IMG/VR virus record: IMGVR_UViG_3300042988_001306
Coordinates: 1-32,099 of that record
Direction: 5' to 3' (one strand)
DNA length: 32,099 bases
DNA from: a virus
Shown: positions 29,308 to 32,099 of the stretch, in pieces
Layout of the letters: each line of letters opens with the position of its first letter
Position numbering within the stretch: the stretch's first letter is position 1
The notes under the pieces: model-generated
What the model was told of the DNA's origin: nothing
The model's database searches: none
The model's input: the letters and a program-made list of their open reading frames with translations, nothing else
Made by a program: the position numbers and the translations under genes

Positions 29308-31482
29308 TCAACCCTCCGACCGGAAGCCCCAGCCATACCGCCGCTCGACCCGGTACAACCCGCGACCGGAGATCGGGCCGACCCGCTGCCTCGGCGGCGG
29401 CTGATCCCGGCGGGTAAGGGGGGATTCGACCCGTCTCGGCTGCGGCTGCTCCTCCGCCTGCGCGGGATCGGGGGCCGCGCGGATCGCCCGCTCCTCCGCC
29501 CGATCGACGGTCTCTGGCGTGCGGGCCTCCACGACCTTCCGGTGCTGCACCTGCACCTCCGCCGTGCGCCGATCCGTCTCGCGCATGTCCCGGACGAAGC
29601 CGAGCATGAGCGCATAGGCATAGATGCAGCAGTCGAGCCAGTCGTGCCGGCCGGCCGACCGCTGGATGATCTTCTTGAAGGTCTTGGGGTCGAGGCCGGT
29701 CTGCTCCGCCACGAGGTGCCGGAAGTAGTGCGCATCCTGCGCCCCGAGCCCGTGCGGGATGACGCTGGCGCCGGCCTGGCCGACAGGACGGCGAAGCGCG
29801 GCGTGGAGCGCATCCCGCACGTTGTCCACGTTGATGTTGAACAACCCGTCGCGGATGAAGACCATGCCCTCAAGGTCACCAGGCTCGGGCTTGGTCATCT
29901 GCGTGTTGCCCTTGACCGCGCGCCACGGAGACGCAGACCCCTGCGAGCGCAGCCAGGGTAGCAGCCAGTCCGCCCGGTCGCCGGTGTCGAGACCGACCAG
30001 CACCAACTGGCTCTGCCCCGCGCAGCGATTCAGCACGATGTTCACGCGGTCGAGCAGGGAATGCAGTTCCGGCTGCGACATGGCCGCATGGTCCGGCCGG
30101 CCGTACTCGTAACCCCATGCTTGATGGTATGTGGTCTGGTCCCGGTTGAAGGTCAGGAGCGACCAGTAAATCCGGTCGTGCTGGACATCCACGCCAGCGA
30201 CCGCCCAGGGCGCGTCCGGCGCCTGGTCGGCGACCCGTCGAGAGTAGAGGTAGTCGGACCCGACGTGCTCGCGGTCGGTCTGGATGAGCGCCGGGCCCCA
30301 CTGCGTCGCGCTCGACCGCAACACCAGGCCTTGCCACCGCAGCTGCGTCGTCAGGCCTTCCCGGTCGCCGGTGTAGTTGCGGCACAACTGGTCGCGCCAG
30401 AAGGACCGCATCGGACCGTGGTCGCCATTCCTCTTGGCTAGTTCGGCTCGAAGATGTTCAGCCGCCAGGGTTGGCATGTCGCGCAGGCTGCTATCGAGCG
30501 CAGTCCACAGGAGGCCAAAGGACATGGTGACGGGGACTTTCCCAACCACGATCCCGTCCTTCCCCACCGTCTGGCCGTCGTGGACCAGGCGCCAGGTCCG
30601 CAACGCCGCCTGGCGCTGCGGCTCCGTCCAGAGCCCGTCACAGTGCGGGCACGAGTACCGAACGCCGGAGTCGTCCCGGGCCATGACCGTCGCCTCATCC
30701 TGCGGGTCGTACTGCACCCGCTCCCATTCCAGCGGCTGATAGGTCCCACAGTAGGGGCATGCGAAGTACAACCGACTGCGGGTGCTCTGCTGGTACATGC
30801 CGAGGATGATGCTGGCATCTTCGCCTTCCGACTCGTCATGCTTTACCGTAGATGTATAGATCCGGCGCGCTTGCCGACCGAAACTGTCCGCACGCTTCCC
30901 GACCAGCTCGACCCGGTGCGCGGTCTGGAACGAGTCCACCTCGTCTACTAGCACCGTAGGAGCAGTGACCGACGCCTGCGCCGCCTCGCTGGCACCGCCG
31001 CCGGGGATGAGGTAGAGCATGCCGGCCCGGTTGCCGCTGTCGGGGTCGCGAAAGACGACGAACCGCGGGGTCTGACCACCGCGGCCGCCCTGGCCCTTCT
31101 CCGGCAGCCACGCCGCGGCACCGGCGCCGAGGATCGACGGGTACACCTTGCCCGTCCAGGCCTCGGCGATCTTCTGCTGGGTCGGCTGGGAGTAGACGCA
31201 CGAGTTGCGGAGCGCGATCACCTGCCGCAGCATGGGAACCAGGACAAGAGCCAGGCTCTTGCCCGTCTGCACCGCACCGACGCCGACCAAGCTATGCCAG
31301 TCGTTGTCGAGCTCCCGGATCAGGGCCGCATGGACCGGGTCGAGGTCCGGGATGTAGGGCTTGCCCATCATCGGGCCGTCCGGCAGCAGAAGATCCTCCG
31401 CGACCTCCCGATGCGAAACGCCCCGAGGCGGAGGGCGCAGAACCGCCAAGATCCGCCGCAGCACCGCAGAATCAGCCGGCAT
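29308..31482 (-). CDS. Terminase large subunit (lambda GpA family)
   Basis: This is a 724-residue packaging motor. The N-terminal ATPase has the Walker A-like GAVQTGKS and the Walker B-like VLVDEVD. A Cys4 zinc ribbon (CPYCG and CPHCDG) separates the lobes, as in GpA proteins. The C-terminal RNase H-like nuclease has VAGVDVQHDRIYW, VLVGLDTGDRADWL and a C-terminal HDWLDCCIYAY. It translocates DNA and cuts at cos-type sites in relatives. The start at ATG 31482 overlaps the small-subunit stop. The tail beyond the nuclease (about 100 residues, Pro/Arg/Gln-rich) is longer than usual. Confidence 0.9.
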   Translation of the reverse strand: MPADSAVLRRILAVLRPPPRGVSHREVAEDLLLPDGPMMGKPYIPDLDPVHAALIRELDNDWHSLVGVGAVQTGKSLALVLVPMLRQVIALRNSCVYSQPTQQKIAEAWTGKVYPSILGAGAAAWLPEKGQGGRGGQTPRFVVFRDPDSGNRAGMLYLIPGGGASEAAQASVTAPTVLVDEVDSFQTAHRVELVGKRADSFGRQARRIYTSTVKHDESEGEDASIILGMYQQSTRSRLYFACPYCGTYQPLEWERVQYDPQDEATVMARDDSGVRYSCPHCDGLWTEPQRQAALRTWRLVHDGQTVGKDGIVVGKVPVTMSFGLLWTALDSSLRDMPTLAAEHLRAELAKRNGDHGPMRSFWRDQLCRNYTGDREGLTTQLRWQGLVLRSSATQWGPALIQTDREHVGSDYLYSRRVADQAPDAPWAVAGVDVQHDRIYWSLLTFNRDQTTYHQAWGYEYGRPDHAAMSQPELHSLLDRVNIVLNRCAGQSQLVLVGLDTGDRADWLLPWLRSQGSASPWRAVKGNTQMTKPEPGDLEGMVFIRDGLFNINVDNVRDALHAALRRPVGQAGASVIPHGLGAQDAHYFRHLVAEQTGLDPKTFKKIIQRSAGRHDWLDCCIYAYALMLGFVRDMRETDRRTAEVQVQHRKVVEARTPETVDRAEERAIRAAPDPAQAEEQPQPRRVESPLTRRDQPPPRQRVGPISGRGLYRVERRYGWGFRSEG

Positions 31483-31918
31483 AGGATGCCGCCAAAGATT
31501 CGAGCATATCGCGCACCGCCTCGTCCGCAACCCGCATCGCGGCATCGGCGCTTCCCGCATGGCGAGGCTCTTCCGCCAGGCGAGACTTGATCGTGGTCGA
31601 AAGCCGCAGGAGGTGGGCCCGCAGCCGCTGAAGAATCTCCTGCTGCGCCTCCACCACTTCGGCCTTGGTCAAGAGCTCGCCTTGCTCCTTCTTCAGCTGA
31701 ATCTCCTTCAGCTGTTGCGTGAACTTTGCTTCCAGCGTCTTATACTTGTCGTAGTCCGCCGGGTTCACGAGCGTGAGGTCGTCGGACTCGCTCCCGATCC
31801 GCGGCAGCATCTTCGGGGCGTCGATCGACCCCATCCTGATCGCCCGGCCCGCGCGCCGCGCGTTCGACTGGGCATATTCGTGGTCTTGGAGCTTCGGGTT
31901 TCCGGGCGGTCTGGCCAT
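31472..31918 (-). CDS. Terminase small subunit-like protein
   Basis: This is a 148-residue protein immediately upstream of, and overlapping, the large subunit. The N-terminus is basic (YAQSNARRAGRAIRM), and the middle is a long coiled coil (TLEAKFTQQLKEIQLKKEQG; EVVEAQQEILQRLRAHLLRL) as in small terminases of the Nu1/DUF1441 type, which bind the packaging site and oligomerise. The start at ATG 31918 lacks an obvious strong ribosome-binding site. An inverted copy of the iteron (CCATATC) sits eight bases upstream. Confidence 0.65.
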   Translation of the reverse strand: MARPPGNPKLQDHEYAQSNARRAGRAIRMGSIDAPKMLPRIGSESDDLTLVNPADYDKYKTLEAKFTQQLKEIQLKKEQGELLTKAEVVEAQQEILQRLRAHLLRLSTTIKSRLAEEPRHAGSADAAMRVADEAVRDMLESLAASYAG

Positions 31919-31977
31919 ACCGGGACCATATCACCGCTTCGGGGAAACGCCACCGGGTCGTATCAGATGGCTGCCGT

Positions 31978-32029
31978 GATATGGTTGGTGATATGGTCGC
32001 GATATGGTCGCGATATGGTCGTGATATAA
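31978..32029 (+). repeat. GATATGG iteron array in the divergent intergenic region
   Basis: GATATGG occurs at 31978, 31990, 32001 and 32012, with a variant GATATAA at 32023, so spacing is 12, 11, 11 and 11 bp, close to one helical turn. Further TATGG copies occur at 32032 and 32041, and an inverted CCATATC is at 31926-31932. The array lies between the small terminase gene (minus) and the probable start of the helicase gene (plus). It could be a replication origin, a terminase-binding (cos/pac) site or an operator. Confidence 0.75.
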
Positions 32030-32086
32030 AGTATGGCTCGTATGGTGTTAGTATAGGCCCATAGTTGTGCGGGATTTTATTCCGCG

Positions 32087-32099
32087 ATGCCGGCGGCTC
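32087..32099 (+). CDS. Probable true 5' end of the helicase gene across the sequence ends
   Basis: ATG 32087 begins M-P-A-A and, if the right edge is joined to position 1, continues in frame without a stop into the helicase gene. A hairpin GCGGGA/TTCCGC with a TTTTA loop (32069-32085) ends one base before it. No clear ribosome-binding site is visible. The join is an inference from reading-frame continuity. Confidence 0.45.

Overview
The window reads as a tailed double-stranded DNA phage of a GC-rich bacterial host. It may be the whole circular or circularly permuted genome: the first gene is open to the left edge, and if the right edge is joined to the left edge an in-frame ATG at 32087 supplies its start. 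No bacterial housekeeping gene, rRNA or tRNA is visible. The host cannot be named from the sequence.

Layout. From 3 to 6782 the genes lie on the plus strand and form one tightly coupled early-type operon (repeated ATGA/GTGA stop-start overlaps): a RepA-like hexameric helicase/ATPase, small unknowns, a RuvC-like junction resolvase, a winged-helix-like protein and a DUF3310 protein, then an accessory array (2801-5627), then a Lar-like zinc ribbon, a one-TM protein, a winged-helix protein and an MptE/DUF115-like protein. From 31918 down to 6779 all genes lie on the minus strand and form the virion module: small and large terminase (lambda GpA type), a small connector-region protein, portal (lambda GpB type), maturation protease with a probable nested scaffold, decoration protein, major capsid protein, a block of fibre/adhesin-like genes (including a seven-bladed beta-propeller), a possible lysis pair (lipoprotein plus TM/coiled-coil), connector and tail-tube candidates, a tape measure and large tail-tip/baseplate candidates. 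The modules converge with overlapping stop codons at 6779-6782 and diverge from about 31919-32086, which holds an array of GATATGG iterons at 11-12-bp spacing.

Main discovery. Between 2801 and 5627 eight small genes are separated by seven 60-95-bp inverted-repeat elements with integron attC architecture: outer boxes of the RYYYAAC / GTTRRRY type, an imperfect inner hairpin, and two single-base bulges on one arm, 6 bp apart. Five copies are nearly identical. Two are strongly diverged but keep the fold and both bulges by compensatory changes, and R boxes are exchanged between neighbours as expected for real cassettes. The array ends in half-sites on both sides and no integron integrase gene is in the window, so it looks like a cluster of attC sites lacking an integrase, carried inside a phage early operon. 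By bulge position the attC polarity is opposite to the genes. The repeat has no stop codon in any of its six frames, and five cassette genes read into it in the same frame, acquiring a common C-terminal peptide and stopping at, or overlapping, the next cassette start. The cassettes encode zinc-ribbon-like proteins, a beta-class DNA adenine methylase, a small membrane protein and unknown small proteins, which suggests an exchangeable accessory (perhaps anti-defence) locus.
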